From the NCBI RefSeq assembly GCF_000422905.1, contig NZ_AUGY01000015.1, positions 51,186 to 115,185 of the forward strand: a stretch of 64,000 nt of DNA. The letters run 5' to 3'. Below are positions 25,444 to 35,404 of the stretch, piece by piece. The notes under the pieces are model-generated. The model ran no database searches. It saw only the letters and a program-made list of their open reading frames with translations, and was not told where the DNA came from. This DNA is from Paenibacillus alginolyticus DSM 5050 = NBRC 15375 (GTDB lineage: Bacteria > Bacillota > Bacilli > Paenibacillales > NBRC-103111). How positions within the stretch are numbered: the stretch's first letter is position 1; every line of letters starts with the position of its first letter. A program made the position numbers and the translations under genes.

Positions 25444-27165
25444 ATGGCGAATTCCAAAAAGATGAAGCGAGCCGTTATGTTGTCAGCGGCAACGCTGCTC
25501 CTACTGATGACGGCATGTACAAACACGACGCAGCCGGCAGCAGACGGTAACACATCTAAACCGGCAGCAACGACTGACAACAAGGGAACCGACAGTAAAA
25601 AAGACGATATTAAGCCAATAACGTTTACGATGTTCAGCGAAGACATCAATCAGAACTACGAGAACATGCAAAGTCCTGTCGGGAAGAAAATTACTGAACT
25701 TACGGGCGTTTCGCTCAAGATCGACTATCCGGTTGGCGATGCGAAGCAGAAAGTCTCTTTGATGGCAGCTAGCAACGATTATCCTGACTTTATTTATGCG
25801 AAAGGCGATTCCAATCTTATCGTAAATGCCGGGGGCTTCATCGACCTCGCGCCTCTAATCGATAAATATGCGCCGAATCTGAAGAAGCTGTACGGCGACT
25901 ACATGAAACGCTTGAGATGGAACAAAGATGATAAAGCAATTTATACACTTGGCGCTTATGGTGTGGGGCAGCAGCAATGGGAGCCAGCGACAGGCTTTGA
26001 GCTGCAGCATGGTGTGGTGAAAGAGCTTGGATATCCAAAGCTGCGCACCATCCAGGATTTTGAGAACGCGATTAAAACGTATAAAGACAAGCATCCAACA
26101 GTTGACGGTCAGCCGACCATTGGCCTTTCACTCCTCGCGGACGACTGGCGTATTCTCATCTCGGTCACAAACCCCGCGGTGTTCGCTACAGGAGGTCCGG
26201 ATGACGGAGAATGGTACGTCGATCCGAAGACGCAGAAAGCGGTTTACCACTTTACCCGTCCAGAAGAGAAAGAGTATTTCAAATGGTTAAACCATATGAA
26301 TGATATCGGTCTGCTCGATCCTGAAAGCTTCGTCCAGAAATATGACCAATATCAGGCGAAGATTTCGTCCGGCCGCGTTCTCGGTCTGATCGACGCGAAG
26401 TGGGAATATCAACAGGCCGAACAAGCCTTGAAAAAGGCGGGCAAGGAAGATCAAACATACGGTCTATATCCGCTGACGCTGAACGATAGTATTAAGTATC
26501 ATGATTTTCAGGATTCAGGCTATTCGGGCGGTTGGGGCATAGGTATTTCCAAAACTTGTAAAGATCCAGTACGCGCGATCAAATTCTTAGATTGGCTCGC
26601 TACCGAGCCAGCCCAGATATTGAACAATTGGGGCATCGAAGGCGTCAACTACAAAATAGAAAACGGCAAGCGCGTTATCTCACCGGAAGAGATGGAGCAA
26701 CGAAATAAAGATCCACAATACGGTAAGAAAACCGGTATCGGCGTGTACGCTTACCCGTTTCCGACATATGGAGACGGTGTGAAGGATTCGACTGGTCAAA
26801 CGTACACGATTAAGAGCCAACAGCAAATTATCGACGCATATTCCAATACGGATAAAGAAGTTCTTAGCAAGTATAATGCAAAAATGTGGAAGGACCTGTA
26901 CCCGCAGCCGTCCGATTTCCCGGTCAAACCATATGGAGCAGCTTGGCAAATTAATATTCCGCAGGATACGGATGCGGCCCTAATCTTCCAGAAGGCTGAG
27001 GACCTAATGAAGAAACGCATACCGGAAGCGATTTTGGCCAAGCCGGACAAATTTGACTCGATATGGGATAATTTCATGAAAGAACTCGAGCAAGCCGGCG
27101 TCCACAAAATGGAAGACCAATTTAACAAATTGCTGCAGGATCGCATTCAGCAGTTTACAAGCTAA
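25444..27165 (+). CDS. Extracellular sugar-binding lipoprotein (YtcQ/LplA type)
   Basis: A 573-residue solute-binding protein. The signal peptide ends at a lipobox (LLLLMTAC, Cys 22 region), followed by a Thr/Asp/Lys-rich linker and a bacterial solute-binding domain of the large CUT1 type (VSLMAASNDYPDFIYAKGD, GYSGGWGIGISKTC). Aromatic residues are frequent, as expected for carbohydrate binding. It follows the permeases by 76 bp and delivers the substrate to them. The exact sugar is not evident. Confidence 0.92.
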   Translation: MANSKKMKRAVMLSAATLLLLMTACTNTTQPAADGNTSKPAATTDNKGTDSKKDDIKPITFTMFSEDINQNYENMQSPVGKKITELTGVSLKIDYPVGDAKQKVSLMAASNDYPDFIYAKGDSNLIVNAGGFIDLAPLIDKYAPNLKKLYGDYMKRLRWNKDDKAIYTLGAYGVGQQQWEPATGFELQHGVVKELGYPKLRTIQDFENAIKTYKDKHPTVDGQPTIGLSLLADDWRILISVTNPAVFATGGPDDGEWYVDPKTQKAVYHFTRPEEKEYFKWLNHMNDIGLLDPESFVQKYDQYQAKISSGRVLGLIDAKWEYQQAEQALKKAGKEDQTYGLYPLTLNDSIKYHDFQDSGYSGGWGIGISKTCKDPVRAIKFLDWLATEPAQILNNWGIEGVNYKIENGKRVISPEEMEQRNKDPQYGKKTGIGVYAYPFPTYGDGVKDSTGQTYTIKSQQQIIDAYSNTDKEVLSKYNAKMWKDLYPQPSDFPVKPYGAAWQINIPQDTDAALIFQKAEDLMKKRIPEAILAKPDKFDSIWDNFMKELEQAGVHKMEDQFNKLLQDRIQQFTS

Positions 27166-27285
27166 TATTTTAATGCGGAGTACCTTTATGGCGCTCCGCT
27201 TCAACATTTTGATTGTTCATATTGGCGTCAGTTGTAATGGATCGCAAGCAGCAGAAAACTATTCTAAATGGAATGGGTGAGTGTT

Positions 27286-28416
27286 ATGGAGAAGGTGAAA
27301 GTAGGTGTCGTAGGATGTGGGATGATCAGCAGTATTTACTTGAAAAACTGTACGCAAGTGTTCAATCATATTCTTGAAGTAATCGCATGTGCAGATCTAA
27401 TGCCTGAGCTTGCGCGTAAACGGGCGGAAGAATTCAGCGTTCCTACTTATTGTACGGTTGAAGAGTTACTAGCGAATCAGGACATTGACGTCGTGCTCAA
27501 TTTAACCGCTCCCGCTGCGCATGCCGAGATAAACATGAGGGCCCTCCATGCCGGTAAGCATATTTATACGGAAAAGCCTTTTGCCCTGAGGCGTGAAGAA
27601 GCCCAAGAAGTGTTGGCACTTGCCGAATCTAAGGGACTTTTGGTCGGTTGCGCTCCAGATACCTTCATGGGTGCGAGTTTGCAAACATGCAGGAAGCTTA
27701 TCGATGACGGCTGGATCGGCACGCCTTATGGTGCTAACGCAACGATTATTATGGGGAGTGCCGGAGACGGGATGCATCCTAATTTTCAAAATTTCCTCAA
27801 GCTTGGCGGAGATCCAATGATGGACATGGGACCTTATTATTTAACAGCATTAATTAACTTGCTCGGTCCCGTTCGGAGAGTCACAGGTTCCGCTAACCAG
27901 CTTCACGCGAAAATCAAGGTTCAAAACCCGAAATCTTCACGCTATGGTGATACTATTCCAGTGGAAGCACCTACGAACGTGGCTGCTGTGCTCGATTTTC
28001 ACAGCGGCGCGGTAGCAAGTCTTCAAGCCGCCAAGGAAAGCTTCGGCTACAAACCGAGACTTGAAATCTTTGGCACAGAAGGCAATATGACGGTGCCAGA
28101 TCCCAATTTCTTCGGTCCGGTTCCGGGTCTAGACACGACTGTCATCATTCAATTCCGCAGCGGTCAATCAAAGGAGATACCATTGACGCACGGTTTTACG
28201 GAAGACAGCAGAGGAATTGGCTTAGCCGACATCGCCTACGCGATCCGGTCGGGCCGGGCGAACAGAGCGAGCGGACGGTTGGCAGAACATGTTCTGGATA
28301 TTTCTCTTGCTATCTTTGAAGCGTCGACAGAGGAGCGGCATATTCATCTCCAGACGCATGTTGAGCGTCCCGCTCCACTCCCGCTTGGCTTGAAATTCAA
28401 CCAGTTGGACTCGTAA
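27286..28416 (+). CDS. Gfo/Idh/MocA-family NAD(P)-dependent oxidoreductase
   Basis: A 376-residue dehydrogenase. The N-terminal Rossmann domain begins KVGVVGCGMISS; the family signature EKPFALRREEAQEVL follows, and the C-terminal domain has GGDPMMDMGPYY with the His-free variant of the catalytic region. Members oxidise or epimerise sugars and inositols. The ATG at 27286 suits GGTGAG better than the one at 27268. Its place between a sugar transporter and a TIM-barrel isomerase suggests a first oxidation step in the breakdown of the imported sugar. Confidence 0.9.
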   Translation: MEKVKVGVVGCGMISSIYLKNCTQVFNHILEVIACADLMPELARKRAEEFSVPTYCTVEELLANQDIDVVLNLTAPAAHAEINMRALHAGKHIYTEKPFALRREEAQEVLALAESKGLLVGCAPDTFMGASLQTCRKLIDDGWIGTPYGANATIIMGSAGDGMHPNFQNFLKLGGDPMMDMGPYYLTALINLLGPVRRVTGSANQLHAKIKVQNPKSSRYGDTIPVEAPTNVAAVLDFHSGAVASLQAAKESFGYKPRLEIFGTEGNMTVPDPNFFGPVPGLDTTVIIQFRSGQSKEIPLTHGFTEDSRGIGLADIAYAIRSGRANRASGRLAEHVLDISLAIFEASTEERHIHLQTHVERPAPLPLGLKFNQLDS

Positions 28417-28458
28417 TTTCACTTAATCGATTTATATAATACCCATTTGAAAGGATCG

Positions 28459-29232
28459 ATGACCGTGCCAAAGTTTCCGATTGCTTTTCAGCCTTATACG
28501 ATTCAAAAACAATTAGTCGAAGATTATGCAGGGTCTCTGGAACGTGTGGCTGCTATAGGTTATCAAGGCATTGAGATCGGTATGCCTCCGGAAGGCATGA
28601 AGATCGCCGAGCAGAAAGCGCTTCTGGATCGGCTCGGGCTGCAGGTGATTAACACGTGGGGTGGTTTCAACAGCTTCGATATCGATACGGAACAAATTGC
28701 CGATTATCTGGACGAAGTTGGCGGCCGCTACATCACGGTTTCTATGTTGTTCGACGGCACTTTGGAAGACGTACTGAATAAGTCCCGGCAGATGAATCGA
28801 ATCGGTGAGGCTTTTCATAGACGGGGAAAGCAGTTCCTCTATCATAATCATGATTGGGAGTTCAAACGCATCGATGGCGAAACGATTTTGGACATTCTGC
28901 TGCGTGAAACGGATCCAGAACTCGTTAAGATGGAAATGGATACATACTGGATCAAACGCGGCGGGGAAGATCCGGCTGTCTACTTAAGCAAGCTTCAGAA
29001 TCGTTGTCCGCTGCTTCATATTAAAGACATGGAAGCAGGCGAAGAGCAATTTTTTGCGGAGATCGGCGAAGGTATTCTGGATTTCACGAAGATATCGAGA
29101 GTGGCGGAAGCAATTGGGACTCAGTGGCTTGTCGTGGAGCAGGATCAAAGCCGCCGAGATCCGTTCGAAAGCTTAGCGATCAGCTACAGGAATTTGCATC
29201 ATTTAGGCCTCATCATCGATAATGATAAGTAA
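28459..29232 (+). CDS. Sugar phosphate isomerase/epimerase-like TIM-barrel protein
   Basis: A 257-residue protein of the xylose isomerase-like TIM barrel family (IolE/IolI group). Typical metal ligands appear in FLYHNHDWEF, VKMEMDTYWIKRGG, LLHIKDME and WLVVEQDQS. It may isomerise or dehydrate the keto-sugar made by the preceding dehydrogenase. ATG start behind AAAGGA; an upstream in-frame TTG is less likely. Last gene of the operon; a terminator follows. Confidence 0.88.
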   Translation: MTVPKFPIAFQPYTIQKQLVEDYAGSLERVAAIGYQGIEIGMPPEGMKIAEQKALLDRLGLQVINTWGGFNSFDIDTEQIADYLDEVGGRYITVSMLFDGTLEDVLNKSRQMNRIGEAFHRRGKQFLYHNHDWEFKRIDGETILDILLRETDPELVKMEMDTYWIKRGGEDPAVYLSKLQNRCPLLHIKDMEAGEEQFFAEIGEGILDFTKISRVAEAIGTQWLVVEQDQSRRDPFESLAISYRNLHHLGLIIDNDK

Positions 29233-29310
29233 GTCATTCAGCTGCGCTATGATGATATCGCTACAAATTAAGAGGCGCTGAAAAATAGCGTCCTCTGGTT
29301 AGAGTTAAGT

Positions 29311-29344
29311 AAAATGGCTGACGTTAATCGTCAGCCATTTTTTA
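29311..29344 (+). terminator. Terminator of the sugar operon
   Basis: AAAATGGCTGACG pairs with CGTCAGCCATTTT around TTAAT, followed by T residues. Confidence 0.9.
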
Positions 29345-29449
29345 TGCAGGTAGAAGATCCATAGTGACAGTTGACATGGATATTATCTGTTACAGAAGTT
29401 GAATTTATTTTAGGGTTTGATGCATTGATATCAATTACTTTTTAAAAAC

Positions 29450-29554
29450 TTATCTAAGCAAATAAAGGGATGCTACGCCCAGAATTGGAACCACAATAAG
29501 CATGATCCCTAGTCGAATTGAAATTAAATCTTCGTGTGAGTACACAGAAGCCAC
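29450..29554 (-). CDS. Possible small membrane protein
   Basis: A 34-codon frame starting at a GTG behind AAAGGT: polar start ASVYSHEDLIS, then one hydrophobic helix (GIMLIVVPILGVASLYLL) and a final Arg. The plan resembles many small membrane proteins, but there is no homologue known to me. The rest of the 29345-30001 interval shows only AT-rich DNA and no further gene. Confidence 0.3.
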   Translation of the reverse strand: MASVYSHEDLISIRLGIMLIVVPILGVASLYLLR

Positions 29555-30001
29555 GACCTTTCTTGTCAGCTTAGTATATGCATACGATATGTATTCAATT
29601 TAAGCTTTGTCGAATCCTTTGATGAAAAAACACTACTTTTGTCAGTTGGCTTTTATTCAAAGAAGAATGGCAGCTTCTAGGCAAATTTAGTTCAATTAAA
29701 TGGCAGGTTAGTTTAGGATAAATATATGTTAAAATAAAAGAGTGATCATAGAAATTGACTGTTATTCATCGTCCTATTAAGCTCTATCGAAATTAATTTG
29801 CACACTATTGGTATTATCCGGTAAGGTTTCTTCACCGCACTTCTTGTCGTATAGCTTATAACTATCATATAATAGTAAATAAATATTTTAATCATAGGGT
29901 TATAATGATCAGAAAAGGTGTATGACTAGGTCGAACTCTGGCTTGCTGTAGTGCAAAAGCAGGAGCGCCTATAACCTTTCTGCAAATTTTAGGGTATAAG
30001 G

Positions 30002-31525
30002 ATGGTAAAAATGAGCAGCAGAGAAACTAAAACAGACGTCATCTTAATTGGTGCAGGAATCATGAGTGCAACTTTAGGGACACTTTTGAAAGAATTAGTT
30101 CCGGAATGGGAAATTACAGTGTTTGAGAAGCTTGAAAATGCAGGGGAAGAAAGCTCTAACGAATGGAATAATGCAGGAACAGGGCATGCGGCACTGTGCG
30201 AACTTAACTACACTGTCGAAAATCCAGACGGGTCTATAGATATCAGCAAAGCTATTAAAATTAATGAACAGTTTCAGCTTTCCATGCAGTTTTGGTCTTA
30301 TCTTGTAGAAAGCAAGCTGATACGTAATCCACAGGACTTTATCATTCCATTGCCTCATATGAGTTTGGTGCAAGGGGAACAAGATGTAACGTTTTTAAAG
30401 AAACGTTTTGAAGCGATGTCGAATAATCCTTTGTTTCAAGGAATGGAATTTTCCGATGAACCTCAAAAGCTGATGGAATGGATTCCACTTATTATACAAG
30501 ATCGTCCATCGAATGAACCCATAGCAGCAACCAAAATCGACTCTGGAACGGATGTCAATTTTGGTGCTTTGACGCGTATTTTGTTTGACCACTTAAAGAG
30601 TAAAAACGTCGATATTAATTACAAACATAGCGTTGATAATATTAAACGTACTAGAGACGGATTGTGGGAATTGAAAGTAAGAAACGACAGCGGTAACGTC
30701 GAACGCCATACTGCAAAATTCGTCTTTATCGGTGGCGGGGGAGGCAGCCTTCATTTGCTGCAAAAATCCGGTATTCCCGAAGGAAAACATATTGGCGGAT
30801 TCCCGGTAAGCGGAATATTTATGGTGTGTAATAATCCGGATGTTGTCGCGCAGCATCATGCAAAAGTATACGGAAAAGCTAAGGTTGGAGCTCCTCCCAT
30901 GTCGGTTCCGCATCTTGACACAAGATTCATCGACAATAAAAAATCGTTGCTATTTGGACCGTTTGCCGGCTTCTCACCAAAGTTTTTAAAAACCGGTTCA
31001 ATTTTTGATTTGGTAACTTCCGTAAAACCGGATAATCTCGTAACGATGTTGTCCGCAGGTGCAAAAAACATGTCATTGACAAAATACCTGATCGAGCAAG
31101 TTATGTTATCGAAAGAAAAGCGCATGGAAGAGTTGCGAGAGTTTATCCCGAACGCCAAAAGCGAGGATTGGGATTTAGTAGTAGCGGGCCAACGTGTGCA
31201 AGTTATCAAAGATACGGAAGCTGGCAAAGGAACACTGCAATTTGGTACGGAAGTTATTAGTGCCGCAGATGGCTCGATAGCTGCATTGCTCGGCGCTTCT
31301 CCAGGTGCTTCTACCGCCGTTTCCGTCATGCTTGAGTTAATTAAAAAATGTTTCCCGCAACAAATGAAAGCATGGGAACCTAAAATAAAAGAAATGATTC
31401 CTTCTTATGGCGTGTCACTATTGAAAAACCCAGAGCTCATCCAAGAAATCCATACTTCAACAGCGCGGACGCTAGGTCTAAGCGAAAACTTGCCGTTACA
31501 GATAACACGCCAAACCGTATCATAA
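30002..31525 (+). CDS. mqo: Malate:quinone oxidoreductase
   Basis: A 507-residue FAD enzyme of the inner membrane face that oxidises malate to oxaloacetate and passes electrons to quinone. The FAD-binding start [14 protein letters not shown], the family-specific [20 protein letters not shown] and the [15 protein letters not shown] segment are clear, and length matches the family. A second ATG three codons in (30011) has a better spaced AAGGAT, so the true start may be there. It has its own terminator. Confidence 0.95.
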   Translation: MVKMSSRETKTDVILIGAGIMSATLGTLLKELVPEWEITVFEKLENAGEESSNEWNNAGTGHAALCELNYTVENPDGSIDISKAIKINEQFQLSMQFWSYLVESKLIRNPQDFIIPLPHMSLVQGEQDVTFLKKRFEAMSNNPLFQGMEFSDEPQKLMEWIPLIIQDRPSNEPIAATKIDSGTDVNFGALTRILFDHLKSKNVDINYKHSVDNIKRTRDGLWELKVRNDSGNVERHTAKFVFIGGGGGSLHLLQKSGIPEGKHIGGFPVSGIFMVCNNPDVVAQHHAKVYGKAKVGAPPMSVPHLDTRFIDNKKSLLFGPFAGFSPKFLKTGSIFDLVTSVKPDNLVTMLSAGAKNMSLTKYLIEQVMLSKEKRMEELREFIPNAKSEDWDLVVAGQRVQVIKDTEAGKGTLQFGTEVISAADGSIAALLGASPGASTAVSVMLELIKKCFPQQMKAWEPKIKEMIPSYGVSLLKNPELIQEIHTSTARTLGLSENLPLQITRQTVS

Positions 31526-31565
31526 ATATTAAAGTTTTGATTTGAAAACATTTTATATAAGTTTA

Positions 31566-31598
31566 GACCCTCGGCCCGTTGCTGAGGGTCACTTTTTT
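31566..31598 (+). terminator. Terminator after mqo
   Basis: GACCCTC (31566-31572) pairs with GAGGGTC, followed by ACTTTTTT. Confidence 0.85.
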
Positions 31599-31603
31599 AG
31601 TAT

Positions 31604-31822
31604 TCAAGAAAGACATCCGTTACGACTACAATAGCCGCTGCAATCCACGTACTTAAAAGGTTTTAGCCATTTCAACAGCCAGTTGAATAGCGTCTTAAAA
31701 TTGACTGCCATTTCCAATGAAGCTGCCTCTCCCTCAGAATAGTAACACGCTTCATACAATTTAACACTTGCTGTTTGTTCTACTGGACGATTATTAGCCT
31801 TTACGAATAATACCTTTCTCAT
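31604..31822 (-). pseudogene. Azoreductase (AzoR) N-terminal fragment
   Basis: The first 28 residues, RKVLFVKANNRPVEQTASVK and LYEACYYS, are the FMN-binding start of NADH-azoreductases, with a good ribosome site (AGGTGGGAG). After that the frame runs into unrelated sequence rich in Lys, Phe and Trp and stops at residue 72, where a complete enzyme has about 210. A deletion or insertion has removed the rest; the new tail is not recognised. Confidence 0.7.
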
Positions 31823-31942
31823 TCCCGTCTCCCACCTTATTTAGAAAATGGCTCTCGATCCCAGTTCTGTCCGACATCACCCCCTGAAATCGACAGAATT
31901 CGACGAATGCTTATAAAAGCTATGCATAAGGAGTGAATCACG

Positions 31943-32245
31943 ATGGCGAATAATTACAAACGCTTCATTCAAAATCAATTCCAAAAAGCGAAGTCCACCG
32001 CTTCCGAATTCATTTCTTCAAGAAGTGAAGAACAAGAAGAAGGCACAATAGAACTCAATCCGCAATATTATGATGAGCTGAAAGCAATCGCCGACATGCA
32101 GCATACGACTGTGCAAGCGATCGTCAATGGAATCATTGTCCAATACCTGGCAAGTGCCCCCTTCGAATCAACCCCCATCTCAGTGGATCAAAAGGAAGAT
32201 AACCCGCTTCTATATTTGGATGGTATTTGCAAACTTGAGGATTAA
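31943..32245 (+). CDS. Putative antitoxin of a PIN-type pair
   Basis: A 100-residue acidic protein. The segment TIELNPQYYDELKAIADMQH followed by TTVQAIVNGIIVQYLAS has the strand-helix-helix look of ribbon-helix-helix antitoxins. It precedes a PIN-domain gene by 16 bp, which is the VapB-VapC order. Start ATG behind AAGGAG. The family is not certain. Confidence 0.6.
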   Translation: MANNYKRFIQNQFQKAKSTASEFISSRSEEQEEGTIELNPQYYDELKAIADMQHTTVQAIVNGIIVQYLASAPFESTPISVDQKEDNPLLYLDGICKLED

Positions 32246-32261
32246 GGAGTGCTGACAACAT

Positions 32262-32720
32262 ATGGATAACCACTTGAACATTCAGGATGCAATTTTTCTG
32301 GATGAAACAGCTTTAGCCGCTTTAATGAACCCTGAAGACCCGCACTATTCGAAAGCTCGTTCCCTGTTTCTAGATTTGCATGATCTTGAACGTAATTACA
32401 TAACGACCAACTCCATTATATTTGATCTTCATCAATGGCTTCGTAATGAATACAGTTATCAGAAGGCGGAGTATTTTTTGAATGCAATTGATAAAGCAGT
32501 GAGTAAAGGCAAGTTGTCGCTCGTCTCCAGCGGCCCCGAATTTGAGGGGGAATCGCGCAGACTGCTTATGGACAGGCCCGAGCTCCGTTTCTCGCTCAGC
32601 GAAGCATTCACTGCTGTGACCATGTCCTATTATCAGGTAAAACGCATCTTTACTTTCAACCGCAATTTCATAATGCTTGCCAATTTGGATAAAGATATTC
32701 GAATCATACCATCCAATTAA
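32262..32720 (+). CDS. PIN-domain protein (VapC-like), degenerate active site
   Basis: A 152-residue protein. The PIN start AIFLDETALAALMNPEDPHY places the first acidic residue at D14. Later positions are altered: the usual acidic residue in the second motif reads SIIFDLHQWL, the third is E (FSLSEAFTAVTM), and the usual Asp of the last motif is Asn (FTFNRNF). PIN proteins are metal-dependent RNases; with these changes activity may be weak or lost. It forms a two-gene unit with the small protein upstream, ended by a terminator. Confidence 0.7.
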   Translation: MDNHLNIQDAIFLDETALAALMNPEDPHYSKARSLFLDLHDLERNYITTNSIIFDLHQWLRNEYSYQKAEYFLNAIDKAVSKGKLSLVSSGPEFEGESRRLLMDRPELRFSLSEAFTAVTMSYYQVKRIFTFNRNFIMLANLDKDIRIIPSN

Positions 32721-32732
32721 AAGCCAATAACT

Positions 32733-32772
32733 AATACAGTCTGCCCTCTTGAGAGGCCGGCTGTATTTTTTT
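32733..32772 (+). terminator. Terminator after the PIN gene
   Basis: AATACAG with CCCTCT pairs with AGAGG and CTGTATT, followed by seven T residues. Confidence 0.8.
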
Positions 32773-32918
32773 CGTTTCAACTGAATCTTTTCCGCTTATT
32801 CGCAGGAATTAATCACTTTTTTGGAGTAGAATAGAAGAGAATGGGAGAAATGCGCATTAAACGACGGTGAATTATACTTAAGTAATCTGTAATGATGGTT
32901 CATTAAAGGAGGATTAAG

Positions 32919-33371
32919 ATGGAAATACGAAAATTAGATACTTACGAGTCGGCTCCAATGGAGCTGTTATTGCTAGCAGACCCTTCTGAACAGATTGTTA
33001 AAGAATATCTTAAACGAGGGCAGTGCTATATAGCAGAGATGGACAACACTATTTTAGCTGTCTATGTATTATTGCCTACAAGACCTGAGACAGTTGAGTT
33101 GGTGAATATAGCTGTCAACGAGAACCACCAAGGTAAAGGGTTAGGAAAGAAGATAGTACAGCATGCAATTAACAATGCTAAGTATCAGGGGTATAAAACC
33201 ATTGAGATTGGCACTGGGAACTCAAGTATGGGACAACTCGCTCTATATCAAAAATGTGGTTTTAGAATTGTTGGGATTGATAGGGACTTCTTTATAAAAC
33301 ATTACACTGATGAAATTTTTGAAAACGGTATACAATGCAGGGATATGATTCGTTTATCTCAAGGCCTATAG
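32919..33371 (+). CDS. GNAT-family N-acetyltransferase
   Basis: A 150-residue acetyl-CoA-dependent transferase. The pyrophosphate-binding loop reads NHQGKGLGKKIVQHAI, followed by IEIGTGNSSMGQLALYQKCG, the usual motif B. The ATG has a perfect AAAGGAGG site. Target unknown. It is followed by a second GNAT gene of different sequence; both are AT-rich. Confidence 0.88.
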   Translation: MEIRKLDTYESAPMELLLLADPSEQIVKEYLKRGQCYIAEMDNTILAVYVLLPTRPETVELVNIAVNENHQGKGLGKKIVQHAINNAKYQGYKTIEIGTGNSSMGQLALYQKCGFRIVGIDRDFFIKHYTDEIFENGIQCRDMIRLSQGL

Positions 33372-33441
33372 TTATATGCAAAACTGGTGCTATTAAGAAA
33401 CAGGGCAGTGGTAGATGACTAATTCAAAAGGAGGGAATGAA

Positions 33442-33939
33442 ATGCTAGTAAATGAAAAAATACTTTGGACAAACAATGATGGATTTACAATCAGTACTGA
33501 GAAGAGTTTTTTGGATATCGATGTTATATTTAATTTCCTTAGTAGGGATGCTTATTGGGTTAAGGGTATTACGAAGGAACTAGTAGTAGCATCCATAGAA
33601 AATTCCATTCTTTGCTATGGAGTCTACGATGGGAATCCTAATGATGGTCCCTATAAACAGGTTGGTTTTGCACGAGTTGTGTCTGATCTTGTGAGATTTT
33701 CCTGGCTAGGTGATGTTTTTATACTACCTGAATATAGAGGTCGTGGACTAAGTAAATGGTTAATGAGTGTCATCATAGAACACCCTAAATTAAAAGGAAC
33801 GAGTTTTCAACTTGCAACAAAAGATGCCCATTCTCTTTATGCACAATATGGATTTAAGCCATTAGGACAAATTGAAAACAGAATGATCAGATCTCTTGAT
33901 TGGGAAGTTGTATATCAGGGTTATAAAATAAATAAATAA
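33442..33939 (+). CDS. GNAT-family N-acetyltransferase
   Basis: A 165-residue transferase with acetyl-CoA loop PEYRGRGLSKWLMSVII and the C-terminal AHSLYAQYGFKPLG. An ATG nine codons upstream (33415) is in frame, but AAAGGAGGG sits correctly only for the ATG at 33442. Target unknown. Confidence 0.88.
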   Translation: MLVNEKILWTNNDGFTISTEKSFLDIDVIFNFLSRDAYWVKGITKELVVASIENSILCYGVYDGNPNDGPYKQVGFARVVSDLVRFSWLGDVFILPEYRGRGLSKWLMSVIIEHPKLKGTSFQLATKDAHSLYAQYGFKPLGQIENRMIRSLDWEVVYQGYKINK

Positions 33940-33980
33940 ATAAAAGACTAGACTTTATTCAATTAACGAGGGTGGGTTTA

Positions 33981-34049
33981 GTGGAGATATATTTAATTGC
34001 GGCAATGGACAAAAACAGAGTTATAGGAAACGACAACGACATTGGATAG
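33981..34049 (+). pseudogene. Dihydrofolate reductase N-terminal fragment
   Basis: GTG behind GAGGGTGGG starts EIYLIAAMDKNRVIGNDNDI, the cofactor-site start of DHFR (I-A-A-M-D-x-N-R-V-I-G). It ends at a stop after codon 22, where the family continues with a PW motif; there is no DHFR sequence beyond. Only the first seventh of the gene remains. Confidence 0.75.
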
Positions 34050-34125
34050 AAGTATCCGTTGAAAAAGGGATTACTGAAAGTAAAAATCCTTATAATTACT
34101 ATTTTCATATTTATGAAAGAAAATA

Positions 34126-34166
34126 AAACAGGGAGCGGACTGCCGCGGGCAGTTTCTCCCTGTTTT
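34126..34166 (+). terminator. Terminator-like hairpin
   Basis: AACAGGGAG pairs with CTCCCTGTT, with inner ACTGC/GCAGT pairing, followed by TTT. It may once have ended the dihydrofolate reductase gene. Confidence 0.7.
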
Positions 34167-34234
34167 TCATTGAAGTAACGGTCAGATTTGCTTAATAAAT
34201 ACCTAGATTCTGCAAACGAAATAGGAGCAGATTG

Positions 34235-35110
<876 letters not shown>

Positions 35111-35261
35111 TTATTTGTAAGTCGAGTTAACCTTTATCCCCATTCTTCACATCCTTATTATGCACCAGATAACAAAAGGACCGTTATCCCATTCATGCCA
35201 AATGTTTGCCTAATCCTCTCACTACCACTTATATAATAAACAAATATGGACTATAATCGAA

Positions 35262-35388
35262 CTATGAGAAAACCTCTATCGAGGCCGTTCAATGATGAGC
35301 GACCGCGTTTAGATGTAGGTTTTATCGCCAATAATCAAGCCGTTTTCGAGAGCCGAAAACTTATACTTTCTTATGTGGTAAAAAATAG
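35262..35388 (+). repeat. Dispersed repeat, copy B (inverted relative to 646-768)
   Basis: Matches the reverse complement of 646-768 over about 120 bp. It lies between the AKR and AraC genes and ends 16 bp before the AraC start. An in-frame ATG inside it would add 47 residues to the AraC protein, but these are repeat-derived and not part of the family. Confidence 0.8.
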
Positions 35389-35404
35389 GAACAAGGAGAA
35401 TCAA

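Noticed and set aside
35246..35404. N-terminal extension of the AraC protein
   Set aside because: It is made of dispersed repeat B and lacks a ribosome site; AAGGAG fits the ATG at 35405.
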